Under the pieces are notes generated by a model, which was given only the letters and a program-made list of their open reading frames with translations, was not told where the DNA came from and ran no database searches. A DNA stretch of 64,000 nucleotides from Pseudomonadaceae bacterium SI-3 (lineage in GTDB: Bacteria > Pseudomonadota > Gammaproteobacteria > Pseudomonadales > Pseudomonadaceae): NCBI GenBank assembly GCA_004010935.1, contig CP026511.1, forward strand, positions 1,426,001 through 1,490,000, in the 5' to 3' direction. Both the position numbers and the translations under genes were made by a program. Below, in pieces: positions 11,628 to 19,652 of the stretch (position 1 is the first letter of the stretch; each line of letters begins with the position of its first letter).

Positions 11628-12263
11628 ATGACCTCACAACGCACCCGGGACCGGCTGATCCAGCGGCTATACGAAGAAGGGCTTTCAGATCCTCGCGTGC
11701 TCGAGGTGATTCGTCGCACGCCCCGCCACCTGTTCGTCGATGAGGCATTGTCTCATCGCGCCTATGAAGACACCGCGCTGCCCATCGGCCACAACCAGAC
11801 CATCTCGCAACCCTTCATGGTGGCGCGTATGAGCGAGCTGTTGCTCGCTGACGGCCCGCTTGACAAGGTCTTGGAGATTGGCACCGGTTCCGGCTATCAA
11901 ACAGCTGTGCTGGCACAGCTGGTCGAGCGGGTGTTCTCGGTAGAGCGAATCCAGGCGCTGCAAGACCGCGCAAAAGAACGCTTGGTCGAACTCAAGTTGC
12001 GTAACGTGGTCTTTCGCTGGGGTGATGGCTGGGAGGGCTGGCCTGCGCTGGCCCCTTACAATGGCATCATCGTTACCGCGGCGGCAGCCGATGTGCCCCA
12101 GGCTCTGCTCGATCAACTGGCTCCCGGCGGGCGGTTGGTGATCCCGGTCGGGGTTGGCGAAGTCCAGCAATTGATGCTGATCATTCGAGAGGAAGACGGT
12201 TTTTCCCGCCATCTGCTGGATACCGTGCGCTTCGTGCCGCTGCTCAATGGACCTGTAGTTTGA
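11628..12263 (+). CDS. pcm: Protein-L-isoaspartate O-methyltransferase
   Basis: Repairs isoaspartyl residues in aged proteins using S-adenosylmethionine. The 211-residue product has the SAM-binding motif [30 protein letters not shown] near the start and the post-motif RLVIPVG. ATG at 11628 matches the length of Pseudomonas Pcm. A GTG at 11586 that overlaps the surE stop is in frame and would add 14 residues, so coupled translation from there cannot be excluded. Stationary-phase gene next to rpoS, as in relatives. Confidence 0.94.
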   Translation: MTSQRTRDRLIQRLYEEGLSDPRVLEVIRRTPRHLFVDEALSHRAYEDTALPIGHNQTISQPFMVARMSELLLADGPLDKVLEIGTGSGYQTAVLAQLVERVFSVERIQALQDRAKERLVELKLRNVVFRWGDGWEGWPALAPYNGIIVTAAAADVPQALLDQLAPGGRLVIPVGVGEVQQLMLIIREEDGFSRHLLDTVRFVPLLNGPVV

Positions 12264-12280
12264 TCACAGCGGATGGAAGC

Positions 12281-13216
12281 ATGAAAAACGCGTTGCTGTT
12301 GTACGCCAAGGGGATGGCGATGGGGGCTGCGGATGTGGTGCCTGGCGTCTCGGGTGGTACCGTCGCATTCATAACCGGAATCTACGATGAATTGCTGCGC
12401 TCCATCGGCGCAGTGCCGAACGCCATTCCCGTACTGCTGAAGGGGCGCATCGCCGAAGCATGGCGCACCGCCAACGGGACCTTTCTCTTGGTGTTGTTCG
12501 CTGGGATTCTGACCAGCGTGCTCAGCCTGGCAAAACTGATTACCTACCTCCTCGAGCAGCACCCGATTCCGGTGTGGTCGTTCTTCTTTGGGCTGATCTT
12601 GGTCTCCGTTCATTTGGTCAGCAAGGAGATCCAGCGTCGCAACCTGTCACGATTGATCAGTCTCTGCCTGGGTATCGGCTTTGCCTACTGGATTACGGTC
12701 GCGTCGCCAATGCAATGGAGCACCAGCAGTGTCAGTCTGTTCTTCGCTGGCGCCATCGCGATCTGCGCCATGATCCTGCCGGGGATATCCGGCAGCTTCA
12801 TTCTGGTTCTTCTCGGCCTGTACCCCGTAATTCTGGGCGCGGTTAAAGCCTTGGATTTAGGCATCATGCTGACCTTTGCCGCCGGTTGTCTGGTCGGCTT
12901 GTTGAGCTTTGCGCGTGTGTTGAGTTTGGTTCTGCGGCGTTGGCGCGACCTTACCCTGGCATTTCTAACCGGGCTGATGCTCGGCTCGCTGAACAAGGTA
13001 TGGCCCTGGAAAGAGACGCTGACCTGGCGCACCAACTCGCACGGTGAGCCCGTGCCGCTACTAGAGCAAAACCTGCTGCCGGGCGCTTATGGCGATCTGA
13101 CCGGGCAGGATCCGCAGCTGCTGCTGGCGATCCTTCTGGCGGGCGCCGGCATCGCGCTGGTGCTTGGGCTGGAGTGGTTTGCCGGGCGTCACCAGCCAGT
13201 CGCACAAAGCGTCTGA
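12281..13216 (+). CDS. DUF368 membrane protein (polyprenyl-phosphate translocase family)
   Basis: A 311-residue polytopic membrane protein with about eight hydrophobic segments. The DUF368 signature GMAMGAADVVPGVSGGTVAFITGIYDELL is near the N-terminus and is echoed by MILPGISGSFILVLLGLY in the second half, giving an internal repeat. DUF368 proteins (PopT) have been shown to recycle undecaprenyl phosphate across the inner membrane. Inserted between pcm and nlpD, 17 and 29 bases from its neighbours. ATG at 12281 chosen; a TTG at 12260 overlapping the pcm stop is an alternative. Confidence 0.88.
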   Translation: MKNALLLYAKGMAMGAADVVPGVSGGTVAFITGIYDELLRSIGAVPNAIPVLLKGRIAEAWRTANGTFLLVLFAGILTSVLSLAKLITYLLEQHPIPVWSFFFGLILVSVHLVSKEIQRRNLSRLISLCLGIGFAYWITVASPMQWSTSSVSLFFAGAIAICAMILPGISGSFILVLLGLYPVILGAVKALDLGIMLTFAAGCLVGLLSFARVLSLVLRRWRDLTLAFLTGLMLGSLNKVWPWKETLTWRTNSHGEPVPLLEQNLLPGAYGDLTGQDPQLLLAILLAGAGIALVLGLEWFAGRHQPVAQSV

Positions 13217-13245
13217 ACCGACTTGTCGATCATAGGGAGCGGGTA

Positions 13246-14088
13246 TTGAAGCTCACAGCCAGCACGCAATGGATACGCAGTTCATCAGTCCGTTGCGCGC
13301 TTGTCGCCTTGTTGGCGGGTTCGTTACTGGTCGGGTGCGCCAGCTCGCCGTCAGGCGGCGTGAGTGTCGTCGATCGTAACAACCGGGACCGTGTAACCAG
13401 CGGGCACTACACCGTTCAGCGCGGAGACACGCTCTGGTCGATCGCTTTCCGCTTTGGCTGGGACTGGCGCGATCTGGCACGGGTCAACAATATCCGACCA
13501 CCGCATGTGATCTACCCAGGCCAGACGATTCGCTTCAGTGGCCAGGCACCCCGTGCCGTTGCCACTCGTCCGGTAACCGCTCCTCCCGCGTCTACGCCCA
13601 GCACGCCGCCCATCGTGACGAATCCGGTCCCGACGCCGCCGCCTTTGACGCGACCCACCGTAGCGGCGCCCAAGCCTGCTGCGCCGAACACCCCGATCAA
13701 GCCGGTTACCCGCTCCGCAAGCGGCTGGGCCTGGCCTGCAGGCGGCACGGTTATCGGCCGTTTCTCCTCAAACGGAAGTTTGAATAAAGGCATTGATATC
13801 GCCGGGGAATTAGGACAGCCTGTTTTAGCTGCTTCTGATGGGGCTGTTGTGTACGCCGGCAGTGGTTTACGGGGTTACGGCGAACTTGTGATCATCAAGC
13901 ACAGCGATACCTATGTAAGTGCCTACGGCCACAACCGCAGGCTGCTGGTTCAGGAGGGTCAACAAGTCAAAGCTGGGCAAACTATTGCCGAGATGGGATC
14001 GACTGGAACCGACCGGGTGAAGCTGCACTTTGAGATTCGCCGCCAAGGCAAACCTGTAGATCCGCTGCAATATCTGCCAAAGCGATGA
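13246..14088 (+). CDS. nlpD: Murein hydrolase activator NlpD (LysM/M23 lipoprotein)
   Basis: Outer-membrane lipoprotein that activates amidases for daughter-cell separation. I place the start at TTG 13246: AGGGAG lies six bases upstream and the resulting 280-residue protein opens with a signal peptide and lipobox LLVGC. Then come a LysM domain (HYTVQRGDTLWSIAFRFG), a proline/threonine-rich linker, and an M23 peptidase-like domain (NKGIDIAGELGQPVLAASDG, HLHFEIR replaced here by KLHFEIRRQGKPVDP). The HxH of active M23 enzymes is not complete, as expected for an activator. The rpoS promoter probably lies inside this gene, as in other Pseudomonas. Confidence 0.9.
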   Translation: MKLTASTQWIRSSSVRCALVALLAGSLLVGCASSPSGGVSVVDRNNRDRVTSGHYTVQRGDTLWSIAFRFGWDWRDLARVNNIRPPHVIYPGQTIRFSGQAPRAVATRPVTAPPASTPSTPPIVTNPVPTPPPLTRPTVAAPKPAAPNTPIKPVTRSASGWAWPAGGTVIGRFSSNGSLNKGIDIAGELGQPVLAASDGAVVYAGSGLRGYGELVIIKHSDTYVSAYGHNRRLLVQEGQQVKAGQTIAEMGSTGTDRVKLHFEIRRQGKPVDPLQYLPKR

Positions 14089-14098
14089 TTTGATGCTG

Positions 14099-14177
14099 CC
14101 TGTTCTGGCACTAGGAGGGGCTTGAGCGATGCCAGGGAACGCGTGCCGCCCAAGCCTGTTGTCGAACTCAGAACAGG
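14099..14177 (+). promoter_or_regulatory. Inverted repeat in the rpoS leader that can pair with its ribosome site
   Basis: CCTGTTCTG at 14099-14107 is perfectly complementary to CAGAACAGG at 14169-14177. The second arm overlaps the rpoS Shine-Dalgarno AGGA (14175-14178), so pairing would hide it. The loop holds another purine-rich GGAGGGG. This could make rpoS translation structure-dependent; the pairing is seen directly, the regulation is inferred. Confidence 0.45.
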
Positions 14178-14186
14178 AAAACAATA

Positions 14187-15185
14187 ATGGCTCTCAAAAA
14201 AGAAGTGCCGGAGTTTGACGTAGACGATGCAGTTCTACTCATGGAACCGTCCGCGGAAACAGATTCGATTACCGAGATCTCCCGCGTCGGTTCAGTCGGC
14301 ACCAAGTCCAAGACCGCAACGGTCAAGCAACACAAATTCATCGATTACACCCGCGCGCTCGACGCCACCCAGCTCTACCTCAACGAAATCGGTTTTTCCC
14401 CCCTGCTGACACCCGAACAGGAAGTGCACTTCGCGCGTCTCGCGCAGAAGGGCGATCCGGCGGGGCGCAAGCGCATGATCGAAAGCAATCTGCGGCTGGT
14501 CGTGAAAATCGCTCGACGCTATGTCAATCGAGGTCTATCGCTGCTGGATCTGGTGGAAGAGGGAAATCTTGGACTCATTCGAGCGGTCGAGAAATTCGAC
14601 CCTGAGCGTGGTTTCCGCTTCTCGACCTATGCAACCTGGTGGATCAGGCAGACCATCGAGCGGGCGATCATGAATCAAACTCGGACGATTCGTCTGCCGA
14701 TTCATGTGGTCAAGGAGCTGAACGTTTACCTGCGGGCAGCGCGCGAGCTGACGCAGAAGCTCGACCATGAGCCTAGCCCCGAGGAAATCGCCAACCTGCT
14801 TGAAAAGCCGGTTGCTGAGGTCAAGCGAATGTTGGGGCTGAACGAGCGCGTGACCTCGGTTGACGTCTCCCTGGGACCGGACACCGACAAGACCTTGCTC
14901 GATACCCTAACCGATGACCGCCCGAGCGACCCGTGCGAGCTTTTGCTCGACGATGATCTGTCCGAGAGCATCGATCAGTGGCTGTCCGACCTGACTGAAA
15001 AACAGCGGGAAGTGGTTATCCGACGCTTTGGTCTGCGCGGCCATGAAAGCTGCACTTTAGAAGAGGTCGGCCAGGAGATTGGCTTGACCCGAGAGCGGGT
15101 TCGGCAGATTCAGGTTGAAGCACTCAAACGGCTCCGTGAAATTCTGGAGCGTAACGGTCTTTCCAGTGAATCGCTGTTCCGCTAG
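14187..15185 (+). CDS. rpoS: RNA polymerase sigma factor RpoS
   Basis: Stationary-phase and general-stress sigma factor. The 332-residue protein shows region 1.2 ([21 protein letters not shown]), region 2 ([46 protein letters not shown]), region 3 ([20 protein letters not shown]) and region 4 ([40 protein letters not shown]). All are intact and the length is normal. The ribosome site AGGA is nine bases before the ATG and lies in an inverted repeat. The order nlpD-rpoS-rsmZ is conserved in Pseudomonas. Confidence 0.98.
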   Translation: MALKKEVPEFDVDDAVLLMEPSAETDSITEISRVGSVGTKSKTATVKQHKFIDYTRALDATQLYLNEIGFSPLLTPEQEVHFARLAQKGDPAGRKRMIESNLRLVVKIARRYVNRGLSLLDLVEEGNLGLIRAVEKFDPERGFRFSTYATWWIRQTIERAIMNQTRTIRLPIHVVKELNVYLRAARELTQKLDHEPSPEEIANLLEKPVAEVKRMLGLNERVTSVDVSLGPDTDKTLLDTLTDDRPSDPCELLLDDDLSESIDQWLSDLTEKQREVVIRRFGLRGHESCTLEEVGQEIGLTRERVRQIQVEALKRLREILERNGLSSESLFR

Positions 15186-15192
15186 GCCCGTT

Positions 15193-15217
15193 GCCCCTTA
15201 CCTGCGCGGTAAGGGGC
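15193..15217 (+). terminator. Hairpin ending rpoS
   Basis: Perfect ten-base stem (GCCCCTTACC 15193-15202 with GGTAAGGGGC 15208-15217) and five-base loop, eight bases after the rpoS stop. No T tract follows, so termination may be weak or need Rho. Confidence 0.5.
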
Positions 15218-15310
15218 ACGTTATGCCTGCTGCACTGCAGCTTAGCGGCTGTCGATTGAAAAGCGGGCTTAACCCCGGATTCTTACGACTTCTGTCTAGA
15301 CGATTCTTCA

Positions 15311-15328
15311 CGTAAGCATTTGCTTACA
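15311..15328 (+). promoter_or_regulatory. GacA upstream activating sequence of rsmZ
   Basis: The 18-base dyad CGTAAGCATTTGCTTACA matches the GacA UAS consensus (TGTAAG-N2-AT-N2-CTTACA) at 10 or more of the 12 arm positions. It lies about 185 bases upstream of the inferred rsmZ start, the distance reported for Gac-controlled sRNA genes. A further TGTAAGC half site follows at about 15334. Confidence 0.85.
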
Positions 15329-15500
15329 GAGTGTGTAAGCAAAGCTAGTAGCGTTGACCGGGTGGAACGCCATTCCAAGAAAAATAGATGTTTAAGTCAT
15401 TGATTTAGTTGGTTAATAATTTTTATTAGGATAGTGGCTCAGTTGCCATCATGCATTTTTCAGAGTTGCCGTTGTCTCTCAAATCCTTAATATCGCAACC

Positions 15501-15637
15501 GTGCTCAGGGACAAGCACAGCCGGCAAGGATGTCGCGCAGGATCAGCCGCTGGAGGCGGTTTCATCAGGACGATGAGTAGGAAAAAAAGGGAAGTAGGGA
15601 AGGAGGCGGGCGGGGGTTAACCCCCGCCCCTTTTTTT
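15501..15637 (+). ncRNA. rsmZ: RsmZ small regulatory RNA
   Basis: A Gac-controlled RNA that sequesters RsmA/RsmE translational repressors. The transcript as drawn (about 137 nt) holds nine GGA trinucleotides. Three small hairpins display GGA in their loops: GTGCT-CAGGGACA-AGCAC, CCGC-TGGAG-GCGG and CATC-AGGAC-GATG. It ends in a nine-base stem (15608-15616 with 15621-15629, loop TTAA) followed by seven T residues. A TTAATAT -10-like box is at about 15487-15493 and a GacA site is upstream. The position after rpoS matches Pseudomonas rsmZ; the exact 5' end is estimated. Confidence 0.9.
15608..15637 (+). terminator. Intrinsic terminator of rsmZ
   Basis: GGGCGGGGG and CCCCCGCCC arms with TTAA loop, then TTTTTTT at 15631-15637. 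It is the 3' end of the small RNA. Confidence 0.93.
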
Positions 15638-15723
15638 GTGTGTATTTTTTGTATAGGTGGGTGCGCGAACGACTGCGCCGGTGAACGGACTAATAGCCGT
15701 AACCTAACTCAGAGGTACTCACC

Positions 15724-15870
15724 ATGAACGGCAACGAACCGAATCAACCTGCCCAGCCCGGGCGAGATGAAGAAGACCCGGTCAAACGTGATCCAGATGA
15801 GGCTAATGAAGACCAGCTGGATGAGGCCTTGGAAGAGACCTTCCCGGCAAGCGATCCTATTTCTCCGTAG
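15724..15870 (+). CDS. Small acidic conserved protein
   Basis: A 48-codon gene starting at ATG 15724 with AGAGG eight bases upstream. The product is strongly acidic and hydrophilic (many D and E; residues 15-38) and ends with LEEALEETFPASDP-like text (DEALEETFPASDPISP). The ETFPASDP tail recurs in small uncharacterised proteins of Pseudomonas and other proteobacteria. No signal peptide or membrane segment; function unknown. It occupies the place where fdxA follows rsmZ in P. aeruginosa. Confidence 0.75.
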   Translation: MNGNEPNQPAQPGRDEEDPVKRDPDEANEDQLDEALEETFPASDPISP

Positions 15871-15890
15871 CTGCTGACTGTGCCCTACCT

Positions 15891-16304
15891 TTAGTCTGCA
15901 AGCAGCCTACGGCGCAATGCGGGAAGTACCTGCTCTCGTAGCAGGGGCGCCAAGTGTCCCTGCCGCGCTGCATCTACTTCCAGCCAGTCCAGCGCGTCGA
16001 TCTCCGCCTGTGCCTTTACCGAGGCTTCTAGGCGCGCAATGAACACGTCAGCTTCCACCCAATGGTCCAGCTCGTTTGCCGCCCGCGACTGAAAATGGCC
16101 GAGCGACTCTAGCTTCGACGGCTCCATCAGCAGGTCCAGTTCTTCATGCAGTTCCCTCTCGAGCGCTTGCCGAGGCGTCTCCTCACCCTCGATCTTGCCG
16201 CCAGGCAACATGAACGCATGGGTTCCGCGCTTGCGTACGATCAATACGCGTCCCGCCTCATCAAGCAGGCAGGCAGTGGCGATTTTCAGCACGGTTAATG
16301 TCAT
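15891..16304 (-). CDS. Nudix hydrolase
   Basis: A 137-residue protein with a complete Nudix box: GGKIEGEETPRQALERELHEEL (GX5EX7REUXEEXGU pattern) at about residues 35-57. Nudix enzymes cleave nucleoside diphosphate linked to another moiety; the substrate cannot be read from the sequence. N-terminal VLKIATACLLDEAGRVLIVRK is a typical first strand pair. Its ATG overlaps the stop of the upstream GNAT gene (ATGA), so the two form a coupled pair. Confidence 0.9.
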   Translation of the reverse strand: MTLTVLKIATACLLDEAGRVLIVRKRGTHAFMLPGGKIEGEETPRQALERELHEELDLLMEPSKLESLGHFQSRAANELDHWVEADVFIARLEASVKAQAEIDALDWLEVDAARQGHLAPLLREQVLPALRRRLLAD

Positions 16305-16723
16305 GCCGCTTGCTCCTTATCGTGGCATAGCGCCACAAGCTTCTTGTGTTGGTTGTAACGTTGCAGGCGAAGGGCGAGTGACTCTGGCAAAGCAGTGGTC
16401 TCACTGAAACTCAGTTGCTTGTAGAAAGACGCTAACCCCGGCTCACAAAATAACCATACAGGCCCTTCGCAGGCGGCCAGCGCTTGGGCCACCAGGCGTG
16501 TCGCCAGTCCCTGGTTACGGTGACTTGGCGCGACCAGCATAGCGGTTAGCCAATTGCCGCCATCGACGCCTGTGAGGCATAGCCCCGCAATGATCTCCAC
16601 ATGCTGTGCGACCCAGTAGCGAGCACCGGCTGGCGCCCGCATATGGCTGCGATGGGCTCGGTAGAATTTGTTAAGCAAAGGTCGGCTTTGGTCTGGCAGC
16701 TGACGCAACTGAGGTACTTCCAT
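16301..16723 (-). CDS. GNAT-family N-acetyltransferase
   Basis: A 140-residue acetyl-CoA-dependent acetyltransferase. Motif A is visible as MLVAPSHRNQGLATRLVAQAL, with the pyrophosphate-binding R/Q-x-x-G-x-A/T; the C-terminal FYKQLSF matches motif B. Substrate unknown. GGAG lies before the ATG. It is coupled to the Nudix gene by a four-base overlap. Confidence 0.85.
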   Translation of the reverse strand: MEVPQLRQLPDQSRPLLNKFYRAHRSHMRAPAGARYWVAQHVEIIAGLCLTGVDGGNWLTAMLVAPSHRNQGLATRLVAQALAACEGPVWLFCEPGLASFYKQLSFSETTALPESLALRLQRYNQHKKLVALCHDKEQAA

Positions 16724-16887
16724 GAGCAGTTCTCCATCAATGCTGCCGGATATTAACCGATGCTCGTCGGGTCAGCGGGCTACGGGTCCAAGCTGGATTC
16801 GATGTTCGCTCCGTTCATCCGGCGCCTGCAATTTTCCACCATAGCTCGCGCTCTCAGAAGAACAGTCTCCAGCTAGGACATAACAGA

Positions 16888-18828
16888 ATGTTGGACCTAC
16901 TGATCGTCATGGCCTTCGTTCTCTACGGTCTGGGTTCCGGCCTGCGCGCACGGGGCAAGGCGTCCCAAAGCCTCGACGAATACTTTCTGGCAGGCAGGAC
17001 TATCAAGGGGTGGAAGGCAGGCTTTTCCATGGGGGCGACCCAGTTCGCGGCCGATACGCCGCTGTTGGTGACCGGTCTGGTCGCGACGGCGGGCGTCTTT
17101 GCGCTGTGGCGTCTTTGGATCTATGGCCTCGCGTTCCTGCTGATGGCATTTATCTTTGCGGTGGGCTGGCGCCGCGCCGGAGTGCTGACCGACGCAGAAC
17201 TGACCTGTGTGCGCTATAGCGGCAAAGGTGTCACGCCGCTGCGTCTGCTCAAGGCTATCTATTACGGCACGGTGATCAACTGTGTGGTGTTGGCAATGGT
17301 CCTGGTAGCTGCCATTCGTATCGCTGAGGTATTCCTACCGTGGCATCTGTGGTTACCGGCTGGCCTCTATGAGCCCATCGTCGCGTTGATCGCCAATCTG
17401 GGTATCCAGCTTGGCGAGAGCATTACTGGACTTGATCCGGCGATGATGAGTGCCAACAACTTGATTTCGATCCTGCTGATCCTCGCATTTACCGCGATGT
17501 ATTCGATTACGGGCGGTTTACGCGCAGTGGTACAGACTGACGTTATGCAGTTCAGCTTGGCGATGATCGGCACACTGCTCTACGCCTGGTTCGTGGTTGA
17601 CGCAGCGGGTGGTTTGAGCGGGCTGACCGACCGCATCGTCGAACTCTACGGCAGCGAACAGGCGAGCAGGATGCTGTCTTTCGTCCCGCCTGCAGATGCG
17701 GGCGAGGCGTTGATGCCGTTTCTGGTGATCGTTGGTCTGCAGTGGTTCTTCCAGATGAACGCTGACGGTACCGGCTACCTGGCGCAGCGGAGCATGGCAT
17801 GCCCCACCGACCGTGACGCTCGGATTGCCGGCTTGGTGTTCACCTGGCTGCAGATATTCCTGCGCAGCCTGTTCTGGATGGCGATCGCCGTCGGATTACT
17901 GGTGTTGTATCCCTTCACCCCCGGTGACATGGCCGGTGACGGTTTCGCTGCTGGGCGAGAGGCCTTGTTCGTGCAGGGTATCGAAGATCTGCTGCCACCA
18001 GGCGTAAGGGGCTTGATGCTCGTCGGCTTGCTGGCTGCGCTGGCTTCAACCGTCGATACGCACCTCAATTGGGGGGCTTCCTATTGGAGTAATGACGTCT
18101 ATGGAGGCGTGTTCGCGCCACATGTGCTCAAGCGAAAGCCAAAGGATCGCGAGCTAGTGCTGGTCGCACGGTTGTCGAATGTACTGATTCTGGTGATCGC
18201 GATGATCATCATGGCCAATCTCGGTTCGATCCAGACCGCCTGGTTCATATCACTGCTATTCGGCGCGGGAATGGGTTCGGTACTGGTGCTGCGCTGGCTG
18301 TGGGAGAGGATAAACCTCTATTCGGAGCTGACGGCGATGGCGGTGTCGCTGATCACGGCGCCACTGCTGCTCTATTACCTCGGCACCGACCCTGATCGCG
18401 AGTGGGTGCGCCTTGGGATCATGGCACTGACGACCACCTCCGCCGCAATCCTGGTGACCTTAATTACCCCCGCTACCGACGACGCCACACTTAAGCGCTT
18501 CTACAGTCGTGTACGTCCGTTTGGCTTCTGGCGGCGTGCGGCGAGGCTCAATGGGGTAGCGGCCTCTGTTTCGGTCAAGGCGCTTGGTACACGTCTTTTT
18601 GCTGTTGCGGTGACTGCCGTTTCGCTGTTCTCCCTGCTGGTCGGTGTAGGGCGCTTGATGTTTCCGCCACCGGATGGTTCTTCTGTGATCAGCTGGGTAT
18701 GCATAGCGGTGGGCTTGTTGCTGGTGCCGGTCTGGTTGCGGATCGCCGTGGGACATGAGTTCGATAGCGACCCCGAAGGCGAACCGCTGCCGGATGAAAT
18801 GGCGACACCCGAACGCAGCACTTCCTGA
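16888..18828 (+). CDS. Sodium:solute symporter family protein
   Basis: A 646-residue inner-membrane transporter with about 13-15 hydrophobic helices. Family marks are DEYFLAGRTIKGWKAGFSMGATQFAADTPLLVTG at the N-terminus, YSITGGLRAVVQTDVMQF in the middle and AALASTVDTHLNWGASYWSNDVY at the later sodium site. The second half has additional helices and a polar C-terminal tail, longer than PutP-type members (about 500). The solute cannot be assigned. AGGA precedes the ATG. Confidence 0.85.
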   Translation: MLDLLIVMAFVLYGLGSGLRARGKASQSLDEYFLAGRTIKGWKAGFSMGATQFAADTPLLVTGLVATAGVFALWRLWIYGLAFLLMAFIFAVGWRRAGVLTDAELTCVRYSGKGVTPLRLLKAIYYGTVINCVVLAMVLVAAIRIAEVFLPWHLWLPAGLYEPIVALIANLGIQLGESITGLDPAMMSANNLISILLILAFTAMYSITGGLRAVVQTDVMQFSLAMIGTLLYAWFVVDAAGGLSGLTDRIVELYGSEQASRMLSFVPPADAGEALMPFLVIVGLQWFFQMNADGTGYLAQRSMACPTDRDARIAGLVFTWLQIFLRSLFWMAIAVGLLVLYPFTPGDMAGDGFAAGREALFVQGIEDLLPPGVRGLMLVGLLAALASTVDTHLNWGASYWSNDVYGGVFAPHVLKRKPKDRELVLVARLSNVLILVIAMIIMANLGSIQTAWFISLLFGAGMGSVLVLRWLWERINLYSELTAMAVSLITAPLLLYYLGTDPDREWVRLGIMALTTTSAAILVTLITPATDDATLKRFYSRVRPFGFWRRAARLNGVAASVSVKALGTRLFAVAVTAVSLFSLLVGVGRLMFPPPDGSSVISWVCIAVGLLLVPVWLRIAVGHEFDSDPEGEPLPDEMATPERSTS

Positions 18829-19001
18829 TCACCATCCCGAGTGAATTGCCGTTTCGCTAGTTTCCCGTTTCGTTTGTTTTATATTGCTGAGAAAGTATCT
18901 GCTGTAATGGGTTTTACTAATAAAAAAGTCATTGATAAACAGGTGCTTGCATTATATACCTAAAATAAAATGAACAGTCATGACGTGTTCCTGTCATTAA
19001 C

Positions 19002-19027
19002 AATGCGCATCGAATAAGTTGCGCATT
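19002..19027. promoter_or_regulatory. Inverted repeat upstream of the outer-membrane protein gene
   Basis: AATGCGCA (19002-19009) and TGCGCATT (19020-19027) are perfect complements with a ten-base spacer, 33 bases before the ATG. It lies in an AT-rich leader that contains TTGATA and TATATA elements (about 18932 and 18953). It could be an operator or a leader hairpin. Confidence 0.35.
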
Positions 19028-19060
19028 CCGCCATAGTTAGCAAGAACAAGAGGTGTTGCC

Positions 19061-19576
19061 ATGAACAGACTTTTCAAAACTTCCCTCCTGGTCGCCGCCA
19101 TGCTTCCCGCCATCGCAGTTGCCGCTCCGGTGGCAGGTGATCGTGAAGTCACGCTGGGTGGCGCGGGCAGCAGCGATAAGGACTTCGACGATACAGTGCT
19201 CTCAGTACAGGGTAGTTGGGGCACATATCTGGACGAGGCTTCCATGTGGGGTGTTCGGCAAACCGTAAATGCCCGTGACTCGGAAGGGGAGAGCGTGCAG
19301 TTCGACGGTTCGACCCGTGTGTTCTACGACTATCACTTCGGTAGTGGCAATACTCGTCCGTTCGTCGGGGTGAGTGTTGGTGGGATCTATGGCGAGGAGG
19401 TTGACGAGACCTTTATGGGGGGGCCGGAAGTCGGTATTAAATACTGGGTTCAGGACAAAACCTTCATCACTGCAATGGCCGAATATCAATTCCTCTTCAA
19501 AAGTGGAAGCGATGCGCGGGATCGTTACGATGACGGCGCGTTCTTCTACAGCGTCGGTATTGGCTACAACTACTGA
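19061..19576 (+). CDS. Small outer-membrane beta-barrel protein
   Basis: A 171-residue exported protein: basic start MNRLFK, hydrophobic core and AVAAP cleavage region near residue 21. The mature part is built of alternating polar/aromatic strands (TVLSVQGSWGTYL, STRVFYDYHFG, TRPFVGVSVGGIYG, GPEVGIKYWV, TFITAMAEYQFLF) and ends in GIGYNY with a terminal aromatic residue, as outer-membrane barrels do. Eight strands would fit the length. No closer relative recognised. AGAGG lies upstream of the ATG. Confidence 0.75.
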   Translation: MNRLFKTSLLVAAMLPAIAVAAPVAGDREVTLGGAGSSDKDFDDTVLSVQGSWGTYLDEASMWGVRQTVNARDSEGESVQFDGSTRVFYDYHFGSGNTRPFVGVSVGGIYGEEVDETFMGGPEVGIKYWVQDKTFITAMAEYQFLFKSGSDARDRYDDGAFFYSVGIGYNY

Positions 19577-19582
19577 AGCCAA

Positions 19583-19612
19583 CAAGTGCGATGTTTAACG
19601 GCATCGCACTTG
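19583..19612 (+). terminator. Hairpin after the outer-membrane protein gene
   Basis: Perfect 11-base stem CAAGTGCGATG (19583-19593) with CATCGCACTTG (19602-19612), eight-base loop, seven bases after the stop. The T tract is poor (CTATTTG). It lies between converging genes and may serve both. Confidence 0.6.
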
Positions 19613-19652
19613 CTATTTGCGCTGCGCTGGATTCAACTGTGCGCAACCTCCC

